Assembly: GCF_033958435.1 (NCBI RefSeq)
Contig: NC_134145.1
Location: 39,087,501-39,151,500 of the forward strand
DNA from: Carettochelys insculpta
Taxonomy: Eukaryota; Chordata; Testudines; Carettochelyidae
Direction: 5' to 3'
DNA: 64,000 nucleotides
The position numbers and the translations under genes were made by a program. Under the pieces are notes generated by a model, which was not told the DNA's origin, made no database searches, and worked only from the letters and a program-made list of their open reading frames with translations. Of the stretch, positions 34,134 through 46,295 are shown one piece after another. Position 1 is the first letter of the stretch. Every line of letters starts with the position of its first letter.

Positions 34134-35723
34134 GTGGTCCCTACTGGTTGCCTTAAAGGAAGCAGCTCTCCCACCACTCCAGGCAGGAAGCTGAGACCAT
34201 GCCACATTCAGGAACAACTTGCTCTTCGAGCAGGGGCAGTCCAAGCACCAGTCAGCCTCTGCACCCCTGGCCACCATGCCAGCACACCAAGAACCCTTGC
34301 TCCCCCAGTGACTCTGGATGAGGAGTCCGAGGGCTCACAAAACACAGGCCAGGGCCATGCCAGGAAGGGACCTTCCTGGTTTGAGGGGGAGCTGAAGGAC
34401 CTCCTCACTTTGGACGAGGAGGAGGAGGAGGTCCTCCGGCAAACCGGCGTCCACCAGCACAAAGCTGAGGCCTTCGACTGGCTGGCCAGCAGGCTCGTCG
34501 CCCAAGGCCACCCAGACCACACTGGCAGCAGCATCAGGATAAAGGTCAAGGAGCTGAGGCTGGTATACTGAAGAGCCTGCAATGCTGCCAGCTGCTTGGG
34601 GGCACGGCCTGTGCACTACCCCCACCAAAGGATGCTGCACAGGCTCCTGGGGCAGAGGGAGGCAGCCATCCCAGAATACCTCGTCGACACCACCGGTCTC
34701 CCTTCCCCTGCGGACGCTGACGAGGAGGCGAGCCCCTCCAGCACCACCAGCCCCCTGCGCGGGGAACAGCCCACTAAGGGCAATGATGAGGGCTCCAGTG
34801 ACAGAACCCTCATTGTTGACCTCCTCTCCAGGACACCCAGCCGAGCCAAGCCGCACCCAAGTCACAGGAGATCGCAGCCAGTATGTACCGTGGGAGTGGG
34901 ACATTGCAAAGGCTGACGATGGGGATGCTCTCCCCAGAACAGCCCCGCAGACCACATGCCTCGGGAAGGGGGAGCGAACACAGGCTGACCCTCACCAGGC
35001 AGGAACCTCTGGGCACCTGGGATCCCACAGTTCAAAATTAACTTTGAAGTAAGGAAAAGTGTGTGTAGATGCTCGACAGGCTACTTCGAAGTAGGGCTCA
35101 CAGGCCATTGGGTAGCAGGGGAGCAGGGAGGGGACCCCCCAGGGTTGAGAACCAGCATGCGTGGGCTGTCCCCCGTCCCCTTCTGTCTCCACAGGCCCAT
35201 CATCGGGAAGCCGCCACAGCCTACTGGGGTGGGCCAGAAGGCCACCTCATTGCCCCAGCCTGCATCCCCCCACAGCTGCAACTGGAACTCCCAGGCACAA
35301 CACTGGAGGAATGAGGAGGCAGCTGCCAACGGTGCAGTTGTGCGGGAGATGACTCGGGTGCTCTGGGACTGACTAGCAATGGAGCAGGACAAGTGGGTGT
35401 GGCTGGCCAGCAGCCTGGATGCCATGGCCCAGGCGTTGGCCACCCGCCTTGCCCAACCTCCTGCCCCCTCACCAGCCTGGCCCACAGCTGCCGCTCTGCA
35501 GCCGTCCACCCTGTGGCAGACCTGGCACCAGCCACCATGTCAAGTTGGCTCGGTAGCTGCTAGCTGGGCAGGAGCACCTGCCCCAGTCCCTGAGGTCCTC
35601 CCCCCGCACACCCTGTGGAGGCCAAGCCTGTGGCACCCCCATCCCAACCCTACGGTCCTGGCCCCGTCGCAGCCTCGCAGAGGGTTCCAGACCCACGCTG
35701 GTGGGGGCAGCTGTGGCTCCTAG
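34134..35723 (+). pseudogene. Myb/SANT-like protein gene of the second Harbinger element
   Basis: The domain begins at GPSWFEGELKDLLTL (about 34368) and continues with KAEAFDWLASRLVAQGH and IRIKVKELRLVY, followed by an in-frame TGA near 34569. The same frame resumes with ARPVHYPHQRMLHRLL, so one codon is broken. A GTATGT donor at 34881 and a CTCCACAG acceptor ending at 35194 suggest one intron. The second exon holds a helical stretch around MEQDKWVWLASSLDAM with another TGA at 35370-35372. It is the same two-exon plan as the gene at 3-1541, but a distinct subfamily. Confidence 0.65.
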
Positions 35724-35909
35724 CCACCTACACCCCTGAGCAACTGACCCTTCTCCTATGCCAGCCCTTCTCTGAGTTCAGTCCCCTCACCTGGCCCCCT
35801 GCCTGTGAACCATTCCCCCCACTCCCTGTGCACTGTAAATTGTTCCACACATTGTTCTGTTTTGTTGCCCAATTATATTTATTGCCCAAAGTAGTTTATT
35901 GTTCCCACC

Positions 35910-36325
35910 CTACTCCTGAGTCACTGGTGTGTGGTGGAGTGGGAGGGGGTGTGGGTGGTGGGAGTGTGGGGCACGTTGAGGACTGGGCAGGGGGCTGTGG
36001 TGTGGAGCACTGGCTGGGAGGGTCCTGGCACAAGGGCTCCTGGACCCTGACCCCATCCCTCTGGGGCCTGGGGCATAGGGCAGCAGGCAGCTGTTCATAG
36101 CTGGCCCCTGGGTCCATGCCCAGCTCTGGATAAAGGGCTCCCATGGACCCTCCACAAGGATGTGGAGGGCACAGCAGGTAGTGATGACCAAGGGGATGGT
36201 TGGAGGGCTTACATCCAGCCTGGGGAGGAGGCTGCAAAACTGTCCCTTCAGCCTCCCAAACACCCACTCTACTGTGCTCCTGCTGTGGTTGAGGTGACCA
36301 TGAAAGGCATCCGAGCCTGGTGTGG
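35910..36325 (-). pseudogene. Harbinger transposase, C-terminal remnant
   Basis: The frame encodes AFHGHLNHSRSTVEWVFGRL, KGQFCSLLPRLDV and ITTCCALHILVE. This matches the end of the DDE nuclease, with the third catalytic acid (Glu in STVEWVF) retained. The first two acids and the N-terminal exon are absent because the remnant abuts the right terminus. Beyond about 36100 the frame reads a proline/serine-rich tail to a stop at 35910. Confidence 0.7.
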
Positions 36326-36377
36326 TGCATGGAGTATAGCAACGTCCAAGTTATTTTGTAGTGTAGATATGGCCTCA

Positions 36378-38499
36378 GTCTGAGTTACCTGATCATTGCC
36401 TGCATAAGGCTTCATCTACATTACTACACTTTGTTACCTCAAACTGCCTTTTGATGAGAAAACAGTAAGCAACGCAATGTGCTGTGGGGGGAGGGGGAAT
36501 CGCTGCACCTGGGCATACGTTCACCCCTGCAAGAGAGACTTTTATTTTTATTTCCCTTTATTGTTGACAAATGGCCAATACAAACACTGTTTGTTTTGTT
36601 GACAGTAGTGGCTTCAGCCAGTATCCAGCAGGATTGGGCCTGATGGTTTTGGTCATTATTTTGACCTTGCTTTGCTCAGTATTTTAAACTCTGCTGCTGT
36701 GCAGACATGAGACTGTTCCCTTTTAAAGCACTGGGAAGTGTATGATACTTGAGCCCTCTGCTCCAAAATGAAAGGCAAATCATTAGTATGCTTCTGTTCT
36801 GTCCTGCACAAGGAACACAACTGCAGGCAGACAGCTGTGGCAGGGAGAAGTGGACAGACTACTGCACTGCTAATGATGCTGTTTACAAGTGAGGAGGCTC
36901 AATGAGAAACAGGAAGGAATGAGCAAGCCGAGCTGTGATCATCTCTGTCTTCTTACAGCACTGCAGGATACACAGCCACACTTGATTGCTTACACTGTCA
37001 GTGATGGTTCCCCACCACAAGCAGGGACGGGATTGGTCAGAGGGAGTAAATATGAACAGCCTGAAGTGTTTTTTTTTTTGTTGTGCCAACTTTTGACAAA
37101 ACACATGAGTAAAGACACAGACCAAGACTTAGGCTACACTAAGCAATATGGTCACTTGCAGATAGACAATTCTGTAGCTAAAAGTGATTTAACGAGAATT
37201 GCCTTATATGCAAGTAACTTACCTGGCCTTCCTCATGAAGGAAGGTCAACGGGAGCAACGCTGCTGTTGGCCTCCCTTACTCTTGATGATAGCAAGGAAC
37301 TGCCAACGCCTGCTAGGTTGATTGCATGTAGCCCTACCAGGCATGTAAAATGAAACCACAGAAGACTGACCCTGAGCAAGTCAACCTTAGGTAATACAAA
37401 CATGGCCTAAGAGTCTAGAGTCACCAGTTAGGAAATATATACTCTTCAGTGAGTGGATGCTGAGCCCCACAGAAAAAAAATGAAGTTTTTACATCACTGT
37501 TGCACACTTGTCCAATAATGGTATCAACATAAAATGCAGGGTATATTTTCTTCTGTGAGTGTGTTTTACCACTCACTAGGATATGTTCATGCTCTCAGCA
37601 GTTACATAACTGTTCACATATCCCAAAGCCGATAGACTGTTTTAATACCTATAAACAGTCTGAGTCTGGGACTGATACCTAGAAGGTCTGCTCCTCTTCT
37701 GCAATAACATTTGAAATCAACTGAAGTGTTCAAGACAACGGCACCCTTTTTAAGCAAAAACGACTCTTGTAGCAAGGCTTTCTGAATGGTACACAGTTTT
37801 ATTCCTGGTGGATTTCTGCACCACTGAACAGATACAGAATTCATGGGTCCTGCAGAATTCCCCTCCCCCACACAAGTTTTATATTGACAGAAAAATGTGG
37901 CAGTTGGTCTTTCACCCAAAGGTTTATGTGGTGTCAGAACTGAGAGAAGCCAGTCCTGGGGCACACGAGCCCCAGCTATACACAGAGAAGAGAAAACCTG
38001 AATTCCTCACAGCACCTGGTTCCTGGTCAAAGCAGGAGGCACAGGACATGGGAGACATTGTCAACATAGGGCACATGAGGTTGTTCGCAGTATGTGACAC
38101 AGACGGGGTTTCAAACAGGATGGTGGGGGGGGGGGAGTAGGGGAGGACAGCCAAGGCTAGGGTTGAATCAGAGAGGACAATGCAGGTACACAGGGGGAAA
38201 GAAACAGATGTACTTGAGAGAGAGGCACTGGGTCAGCCCAAGACTTCATAATTGTGGTTCCCTAGCAAATGCTCATCACCCAAGGACCCTCCCCTCTCCA
38301 CCCCCCGTTTCATACTTCTCCCACCCAAACTTAAAACACAACCCAAGTTCATACCCAGATTGTTTCTCAATTACTTCCCTCTCCCTCCACTCCATCATTA
38401 CCCCAACTCTCCCAAGCTTCCAACTTACTTCTGAGCAGTGTAGGAAATTCATTTCTGCATTATAATTTAAAATGAATTACTCAGTTTCGTTTCTCATTT
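36378..38499. other. Intron 2 sequence with possible unclassified DNA-element fragments
   Basis: TTCATCTACATTACTACAC near 36411 and TTAGGCTACACTAAG near 37130 could be ends of another decayed element of the GTCTACAC group, but they are not convincing. An open frame at 36889-37353 (+) has no recognisable domain. A G run of 10 or more interrupts the sequence at 38128. Confidence 0.3.
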
Positions 38500-41400
38500 T
38501 AAGCTTGCTTGCTGGAATATGCGGACCATGCTGACCGGCTTGACTGAACATCTTCAGGTCATCAGTGACACCCGCAAGACCGCTGTCATCAACGAGGAAC
38601 TGAAGAGGCTCAGAGCTGATATCGCTGCACTGCAAGAGACGCGACATGCAGATTCGGGATCTCTAAAGGAAAAGGACTACACCTTTTTCTGGCAGGGTAA
38701 AGCCCAAGAAGAACCCAGAGAGCATGGTGTTGGCTTTGCTGTCAGAAACACCCTTGTACAAATGGTTGATTTAGTCATTGGCGGATCAGAAAGACTTCTT
38801 CGGATCATGCTTCAAACTTGTGCCGGTCCCGTCCACCTGATCAGCGCTTATGCTCCAACCCTGTACACCACACCAGAAGTAAAAGACAAGTTCTATGACG
38901 TGCTTAGTGCTGCTGTAGCGCAAATACCGGCTCATGAACAACTGTACATCTTGGGTGACTTCAATGCAAGAGTTGGAGCTGATTGGGCCTCATGGCCTTC
39001 CTGCTTAGGACACTTCGGTGTGGGAAAAATGACGACAATGGACAGTGTCTCTTTGAACTGTGCACGTACCACAAACACATTCTTCCAAACGAAGCCACAA
39101 CACAGAGTGTCATGGAGACACCCACGCTCGAAGCACTGGCATCAACTAGATGTGGTCATCACTAGGCGTAATAACCTCAAAAACGTCCTTCTGACACGCA
39201 GCTATCATAGTGCTGACTGTGATACAGATCACTCGCCAGTTTGCTCCAAACTCAAGCTGAGACCCAAGAAGCTGTACCGCTCTAAACCTGCTGGAAGGCC
39301 CCGCATTGATGCCAGAAAGACAGCAAACTCAGAGAAAGCTGAAAAGTTCAGAGACGCTCTCCAGGAAAATCTGTGCAGCGGCCCTGGGGGTACCAACGTG
39401 ACATCCAAATGGCAACATCTGAGGGATACAGTTTACAACATGGCCTTGTCGGTGTTTGGAAGAAGAGCTAGAAACACGAACGACTGGTTCGAAGCTAACT
39501 CCGATGAGATGATTCCAGTCATTGAAAAGAAGCGCGCTGCACTCCTGGAGTACAAACGCTCACCCAGCCAGGAGTACCCAGGAAGCACTTACAAAGGCCA
39601 GAAGAACAGTACAGCAGACGGCCAGGCGCTGTGCCAACAACCACTGGCTCCAGCTGTGCAGCAGCATCCAGACCCGTGCTGACTTTGGTAATCTCAGAGG
39701 AATGTACGAGGGTATGAAGAAGGCATTAGGACCCACCCAGAACAAGATGGCACCTCTGAAATCCAAATCTGGTGAAGTCATTGCTGACAAAGCCAAACAG
39801 ATGGAGCGCTGGGTTGAGCACTACTCCGAGCTGTACTCACACGAGAACGTTGTGGTTGACGCAGCCCTCGATGCCGTTGAGCTCCTACCGGTAATGGACG
39901 AACTGGATCATGAACCGACTGTGGATGAACTGAAGAGAGCCATCGAGAGCATTGAACCAGGAAAGGCCCCTAGCCAGGATGGTATACCACCAGAGGTAAT
40001 CAAATGCGCCGCAGACACACTCCTGGAACCCCTACATGAGCTACTGTGCCTGTGCTGGAAAGAGGGTGAGGTTCCACAGCATATGCGTGACGCTAACATT
40101 GTAATGTTGTATATGAACAAAGGAGACAGAAGCGACTGCAACAACTACTGTGGAATCTCCCTCCTTAGCGTCACTGGTAAACTGTTCGCTCGCATCATCC
40201 TTGGCAGACTCCAGAAGATTGCTGAGAGGGTGTACCCCGAATCGCAGTGCGGATTATGCACAGAGAGGTCCACCGTTGACATGGTCTTCTCTCTAAGGCA
40301 GCTGCAGGAGAAGTGGAGGGAGCAGAGGAAGTCACTCTCCATAGCCTTCATCGACCTGACCAAGGCCTTTGACTTGGTCAGCAGGGATGGTCTGTTCAAA
40401 CTGCTCCACAAGGTAGGCTGTCCTCCATGGTTACTCAAGATGATCCAGTCGTTCCACGAAGACGTGAGAGGAACCATCCAATATGACGGCGCGTTATCGG
40501 ATGCTTTCAGAATCAGGAGCGGCGTCAAACAAGGATGCGTGCTTGCTCCAACATTGTTCGGGATCTTCTTCGCACTCCTCCTGAAGCATGCCTTTGGATC
40601 TTCAACAGAGGGCATCTTCCTGCACACAAGATCTGACGGGAAACTGTTTAACCTTGCATGACTGAAAGCTAAGTCTAAAGGTGCGAGAAGTCCACAGAGA
40701 CATGCTGTTCGCAGACGGTGCTGCTGTAGTGTCTCACACAGAAGACCAGCTTCAAAAACTGCTGGATCAGTTCTCCAAAGCGTGCAAGGACTTTGGGCTT
40801 ACCATCAGCCTAAAGACGACAAACGTACTCGGTCAGGATGTTGCTGAATCCCCATCAATCAGCATTGACAACTATACGTTAGAGGTTGTCCACGAGTTCG
40901 TTTACCTCGGGTCCACCATCACTGACACCCTGTCGTTGGGCACTGAGTTAAATAGGAGGATCGGAAAAGCAGCCACAACTCTGTCCAGACTCAGCAAGAG
41001 AGTGTGGAACAACAACAAGCTGTACACTCACACCAAAATGCAAGTCTACAGAGCCTGCATCCGCAGCACCCTCCTTTATGGCAGCGAGCCTTGGACCCTG
41101 TATGCCCGCCAGGAAAAGAGGCTGAACGTCTTCCACTTGCGCTGCCTCAGGCGCATCCTTGGAATATCATGGAAGGACAGAGTGACCAACACTGCCGTCC
41201 TCGAGCAAGCTAGAATCCCAACCATGCACACCCTCCTCAGGCAGCGTCGACTCCGCTGGCTTGGCCACGTCCACAGGATGAATGATGGAAGGATTCCAAA
41301 AGACATCCTGTATGGTGAGCTAGCCTCTGGCAAAAGACCTCCCGGACGCCCCCAGTTGCGCTACAAAGATGTCTGCAAGAGAGACCTCAGAGAGGTAGAC

Positions 41401-41710
41401 ATCGAGCTGGACAATTGGGAAGAACTAGCAGATGACCGCAGCAGATGGAGGCAGGGGTTACGCAAGGGCCTTCAGCAGGGCGAGATGAAGATCAGACAGC
41501 TAGCAGAGGAGAAGCGAGCACACAAAAAGCACAATAAGGACTTGCCAGACACCCACTACATCTGCAAGAGATGCAGCAAGGACTGTCACTCTCGTGTGGG
41601 TCTTCATAGTCACAATAGACGCTGTAAATGAAGTCCTCAATTGAAACTTTAAAGGGCACGATCCATAGTCTATGCAGACTGAAGGATGCCTACTACTACT
41701 CAGTTTGGTA
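38500..41710 (+). mobile_element. Non-LTR retrotransposon (LINE), nearly full ORF, clade not certain
   Basis: A single long coding region is spread over three frames and covers an apurinic-type endonuclease, a reverse transcriptase and a C-terminal zinc-finger tail. Homology seems to begin near the codons for WNMRTMLTG at about 38510. It differs from CR1 (compare 62250-64000) and is likely an RTE- or RTEX-like family; that placement is only from motif resemblance. The 3' tail after 41634 is short, and no target duplication was found. It is inserted in the large second intron of the CDC14-type gene, on the opposite strand. Confidence 0.8.
38519..41634 (+). pseudogene. LINE endonuclease-reverse transcriptase, frameshifted, RT active site altered
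   Basis: Endonuclease motifs: ALQETRH (38632 on), LYILGDFNARVG, WRHPRSKHWHQLDVVITRR, and DCDTDHSPV. A frameshift near 39565-39600 leads to the RT: PGKAPSQDGIPPEVIK, IAFIDLTKAFDLVSRDGLF, IRSGVKQGCVLAPTLFGIFF. A TGA near 40660 (from a CGA-like codon) and an extra G near 40680 separate the last part. There the catalytic box reads LFADGAAV instead of FADD, so one metal-binding Asp is lost. The thumb and tail follow (GHVHRMNDGRIPKDILYGEL), ending in a C2H2-type finger: CKRCSKDC, with HSHNRRCK at the end. Confidence 0.8.
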
Positions 41711-42529
41711 TTAATATACCTCATAAGGAATCTGTCAAAAGACATCTCCTGGATCTGTACAGTTCCACACATAGCTGCTGATAGGGATTTCAAAATAAAT
41801 GACCAAAATTATGAAAACTAGTGGAAGTATACAGTTATTTAACAACAATTGGCAGAATTTTTCAAGTACTGTGTGCTAAATTTTTAGGCAAAGAATTCTG
41901 GGGGTAAAATTAAATACCCCATCACTGGTGCATCAAAGTTTAGAGATCTTTACGTTGTACCATACAATGTATTCATTCTCCTGATATTGTTTGAAGACAA
42001 TTGTTGCAGAAATTCAGTGGCACGTTTGAAATGTTTTGGTATGATTATAAATTTTTTTAAATTACAGTAAGCCCAAGACATCCCAACTGAAATTGGGGCA
42101 TCACTGCTTTCGGTACTCTACAAACATACAGTAAGACAGTTATTGTCGCAGAAAGCTTATTGTCTAAACAAACAGAGAAAGCATTTAGAAGGCAAATAGG
42201 CTGGCTAGGTGCAATATCAGCTAGACATCAGGAGAGACAGTCTATTCCCAGCTTTGCCACAACATATTATGTTCAGAGAAATAGATGAATAAAATATGTG
42301 GAGCATACTGTTGCTAGGCCACCATATACTTCCTTGCAGATGACCCAAGTTCAGAGAGGTAAAAGTACTTTTGAAGCCATCCATATATTGTCAACAACAG
42401 TTATGTGAAGAGTAATGTCAAAGCAAAATTTAGCATTGGCCAGTCAAAAGGAGGTATATGCTGCTGCATAAGGTTACTTAAAATTGAGTATGGTATTTTC
42501 TGGTTCACTAATATCCAACGACCATTTTG
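41711..42529. other. Intron 2 sequence, nothing recognised
   Basis: AT-rich sequence without recognisable exons or repeat ends. Confidence 0.4.
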
Positions 42530-42534
42530 GCATA

Positions 42535-43208
42535 TGTCATGATCATGAGGGTTAGCCAACAGCCTGGGAGTAAAAGGGTTAACCTCCTTAGCCAGGTGGG
42601 GTTGGCCTATAAGAATTGAATATTTTGGCTCCTTCCTTTTTCTGTCCTCTGTTGGTGGTTCTTCTTTCCAGCCATGAGGGAGAGAGACACAGAATATCTC
42701 CCTCCAAGAACAGGCCCTCCAATCTTCTCTAAGTAGGGTAAAGTTTAGATAAGTCCGTTAGGCTTTTTCGTTTCGTGGTTTGTGAAGTGGGATCTGATGT
42801 CTGCGCACTTACTAGAAATGTTCTTTTGCTCTCCTTGTAACTAAGTTCTAGGCCCATGGTGAAGACTCCCCATGTGTTTTTCTTTGTGACTCTTCCATCT
42901 AGTCATGAGGGTTGCAACACGAATATTGTTGTAATAATAAAAGTTCTCTTTTTCTTTTTGTTAACCTGGTATTGGTTAATGTTTGTGTCCTGGTTTTTAC
43001 TTTCAGGACTAAGATTTCCCAAGCAGTCTCTCCCTGGTTTCCTTATTATTACTTCGGTGTTGGCAGAGAATTTTGTCCCCAAATCTAAGGTTTTTAGGAT
43101 TTTGGGAGGGGAGTTTATACCAAAACCTGGTAGATAAGGTTTTGGAGGTACTTTTGCTGGCCCCCAGTTCTGCATTTATCTTGCTAGAGTGGGGAAGAAG
43201 CCATGACA
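42535..43208 (+). mobile_element. Solo LTR, 674 bp, with GCATA target duplication
   Basis: It starts TGTCATGATC and ends GAAGCCATGACA, flanked by the exact 5-bp repeat GCATA (42530-42534 and 43209-43213). A TATA-like GGCCTATAAGAATTG lies near 42608 and an AATAAA lies near 42938, so transcription would run left to right. No internal coding region remains. It is a different LTR family from the one at 25679. Confidence 0.88.
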
Positions 43209-43684
43209 GCATACCTTTAGCAAAACAGTTATTTGTTCTTCAAGTCAGTAGGAAGAACCCAGAAATGTTATGTCATAGATTAATGGAAAAATAGTTGTTT
43301 TTTGATATTGTCAATCTGTGCACAAAGCAACTGAAATTATCTCCTCTTTCTTTGAGGAGGGAATGAGGGACTTGGACATTTAGAAAATACGTGACAATCA
43401 GGCACCATACGGTTATTATTCCTGTGAAGACATTTAAAACTTTATGAAGTTCTACTATTTGGCCAGAGAGAGATTTTCAAAGCCTAACGACACTCAACAG
43501 GACTTACTGAAAAAGAATTCTTTTAATGGGTTAATTATAGAAAGTGAGTTACCAAAACACTATCATAGAACCAAACCTGACGGAGAATTTAAGTATTGCG
43601 TCAAAACTTTAGTTTTGTGAGGGAAAAATTCCCCAAACACTCAAAGCATTGCACAAAAAGATTTAGATACATCTCCTAACATAA

Positions 43685-43905
43685 GGACTGTGTCTACAAT
43701 AGAAGCATTTGTCTACATGGAAGCTACTGTTGGAAGAGATGTTCTGATAAAACTTGTCAGCAGATCTTATCTACACATAAAAGCTGATGGATCTTTTGAT
43801 CCACTCTGTTGACAAAAGGGCCCCCGGGAGCAGCTACATAGCACTTTTGTCAACAAAACACTGCATGTAGACGATCCATGAGTTTTGTTGGCAAAACCCC
43901 GTTTT
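43685..43905. mobile_element. Possible MITE with TGTCTACA and TGTAGACG ends
   Basis: GGACTGTGTCTACAATAG at the left and ACTGCATGTAGACGATCC near 43870 are inverted relatives, and an internal TTTTGTCAACAAAAC is palindromic. The exact termini and target duplication are unclear. Confidence 0.4.
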
Positions 43906-44977
43906 CACAAATCTTTCCTCATATTCTTGCACAAGGTAAGCTGACTACTAACGGAATGTTTCAGGCATTTAGCTACTAATGTGCACAAAGGGATGCATTA
44001 TTTGAACTTTAAAGTTCCCTCCTTACCCCAAGTAGTCTTTTCACCATCTCCTCTATTTCTGCACAATATTCTTGGATATACTGGTGATAAGAATGCCCCT
44101 CCAGCAAAAAAGTAAAATATAGACAGGTCTTCCTGTCCATGACAATAACCAGTGAAATGCTAAGTTTAATTATTTTTAAGCAGCAAGTTCAAAATGTGTA
44201 TATGCTGAAGCTTTATAGTTTTCTAGTTTATAGTCTGGAAAACTATAAAGATATGCAGTGAAAGACATCTTGCAAAGGAAGTCAAATTTATATTTTTAAA
44301 CATTAGTTCAAATTCTGCTGGCCATTAAACTACTAGAAAAGCACAGAAGTTAAACACCTTGTCAGCAACCCAAACATTTAGATATGAAGCCTTGGAGATG
44401 GGGAATCTCACTTGTGGAGAGCAATGTGGGAAGAGAAGCAGTCTGAGGTAATTAGGATCTAAGTGCTATTGGAGAAATAAACCCAGAACTTTGAGTTAAA
44501 CTGGAAGCCAATGAAGACCATGGAACACAGACACGTGTTAACTTTAAATAAAAAATGCTACCAAGGTCTAGTCCAAGGGAGAACAAATACTAGTCCATGG
44601 GCTGGATCTAGTCTGCCAGATTAATTCCCTGGGGGCCCCAGGTCTGTATTTTCCTGCATCTCTGCAGATAGCAACTGATCACAGCTTTCATTGCTTGTGA
44701 ACAGTGATTGACAGCCAACAAGAACTGCAGCCTCTCGATGCCAGGTAAATATAGCAGTGGCAGCCTGCCAGGGACTAGCCCTGATGAGCCACCGCCTTTT
44801 CATTGCCTATGCTTGCTCAAGTCTTTGCTTTGAAAGGTTTGTTGGTATAACTATAGAAGAATCTTGGTAGTCTTAAGCCCTTATACCAGCAAAGGAATGC
44901 TTTTCCCAGTACAGTTTAGAGACTGATCAAATAAATACAACACTAGATCAGCAAAAGCCCTTTTATGCCAGTATAAA
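43906..44977. other. Intron 2 sequence with a possible hAT fragment
   Basis: Around 44575-44800 the text GGGAGAACAAATACTAGTCC and CAGTGGCAGCCTGCCAGGGA resembles decayed hAT-derived repeats. Nothing else was recognised. Confidence 0.3.
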
Positions 44978-45122
44978 GAGAAGTTACTCACTCGGATAGT
45001 AACAATGGCTCTTCTAGATGGGTCCCCATGCGTGCTCCACATCACGTTTCAGGCTCACCCCAGTGCCGCAGTTCGGAGATTTTTTTCAAGCTGTAGTTAG
45101 TCAGACCGCACATGTGCGAGAG
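44978..45122. repeat. Left inverted terminal repeat of DIRS element
   Basis: GAGAAGTTACTCACTCGG and the stretch CTCACCCCAGTGCCGCAGTT with CAAGCTGTAGTTAGTCAGAC match the inverse of 50180-50307 for about 115 bp, with scattered differences. Confidence 0.85.
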
Positions 45123-45269
45123 CACATCAGGCTTTTTGCACACTTTTAGCCATGAACGCTATCTGGTCCAAGCCAGTTCCTCAAAAACCGCCCCAGGAGC
45201 ATCTGAAAAACAAAGCAGAACTCTGGAGCAGGGAGGAATGGGTGGGCAGTGGAGCACTCACGGGGACAC

Positions 45270-45352
45270 ATCTCGAAGAACCATTGTTACAACCCAAGTG
45301 AGTAACTTCTCTTTCTTCAAGTGGTCCCTGTGGGAGCTCCACATCAGCTGAC
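45270..45352. repeat. Internal complementary region of DIRS element
   Basis: Its first part, up to CCAAGTGAGTAACTTCTC, is the inverse of the outer edge of the left terminal repeat. Its second part, TTTCTTCAAGTGGTCCCTGT, matches the inverse of the right outer edge. The two join head to tail, as in the circle-junction template proposed for DIRS replication. Confidence 0.8.
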
Positions 45353-45375
45353 TACACAGCAGTGACCCCCAACCC

Positions 45376-46169
45376 CTAAACATGGAGGCTGGTACCAGAG
45401 TCGTGTGGTGTTAGCCATGGAAAGCACTGCTGCTGGAAGGGTGCGTCCTTCTCCATATGATGATGTATCGTAGAATGTTTAGCGAATGTGTCACAGGATG
45501 ACCACATTGCTGCTCTGCAAATGTCTTCAAGGAGACTTCTCTGAAGAAGGCTGTCAGCTGGCACTGGCCTGGTAGAATGAGCTTTCGACGGAGCTCATAA
45601 GGTGGTTTTACGTAATTAGTTGTACATCTTACTGCAAGATGTGATAATATTCAAGATCCTTTGTGATGATAGTCCTTCGCCCTTCAATCTCTGTGTGAGG
45701 CATACGAATAACGTCTGTTTTACAGAAAGATTTTGTTCTGTCTACATAAAAGGCCAGAGCCCTCCCCACATCAAGTGCATGGAGTCTTATTTCTCTATTC
45801 AAAGAGTGTGATTTAGGATAGAAAGATGGTAATATTGGTTTGCTTATATGAAATTCTGAGGAAGCCTTGGGAAGGAATGCAGTATGTAAAACATAATATC
45901 ACTGTGTCCTTAGAGGAAGTTGCATAAAGTGGAATTGACATTACTGCAGCCAACTTGCTGACTCTACAAGCCGACGTGATAGCAAGAAACCACCCCATCT
46001 TTAAAGTAAGAAAATAAAGCAACATGGGGGCTAGCGGTTCAAAAGGAGGTCTAGAAAGCGTGTCCAACACCAGGTTCAAGATCCATGAAGGCGAAATTGG
46101 TTTACAAGGAGAGTGTAAGTTTGTGAGGCCTTTTAGGAACCGGATCATGATAGGATGAGCGAAAACCAT
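45376..46169 (-). pseudogene. DIRS tyrosine recombinase remnant
   Basis: The frame at 46169-45813 contains MIRFLKGLTNLHSPCKPISP, WILNLVLDTLSRPPFEPLA and AITSACRVSKL, the last around the first catalytic Arg of tyrosine recombinases. The frame at 45564-45376 has LLEDICRAAMWSSCDTFAKH, the C-terminal block before the Tyr region. Stops and shifts lie between them. The enzyme would integrate the DNA circle made by reverse transcription. Confidence 0.7.
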
Positions 46170-46295
46170 TGACCCTTCTATAGTACGTCTGAAAGCTAAT
46201 ATGGCTGCAACGTGGACCTTTAAGGATGGTAGAGCGAGTCCTCCTTGTTTAAGGTCCAGAATTGTAGATACGGGTGCCTCTAGATGGGTAGCTGT

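Larger units (their letters stand above)
33836..36374. mobile_element. Second PIF/Harbinger element, 2.5 kb, internally deleted, TCA duplication
   Basis: It begins GGCTGCGTCTATAGTAC and ends GTAGTGTAGATATGGCC, with exact TCA trinucleotides on both sides (33833-33835 and 36375-36377). It carries a Myb/SANT-like gene (+) and only the C-terminal part of a transposase (-), again convergent. The transposase remnant begins right beside the right terminus, so its N-terminal exon is lost. The subterminal sequence at about 33886-33950 recurs in inverted form at about 35034-35085 within the Myb-gene intron. Confidence 0.85.
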
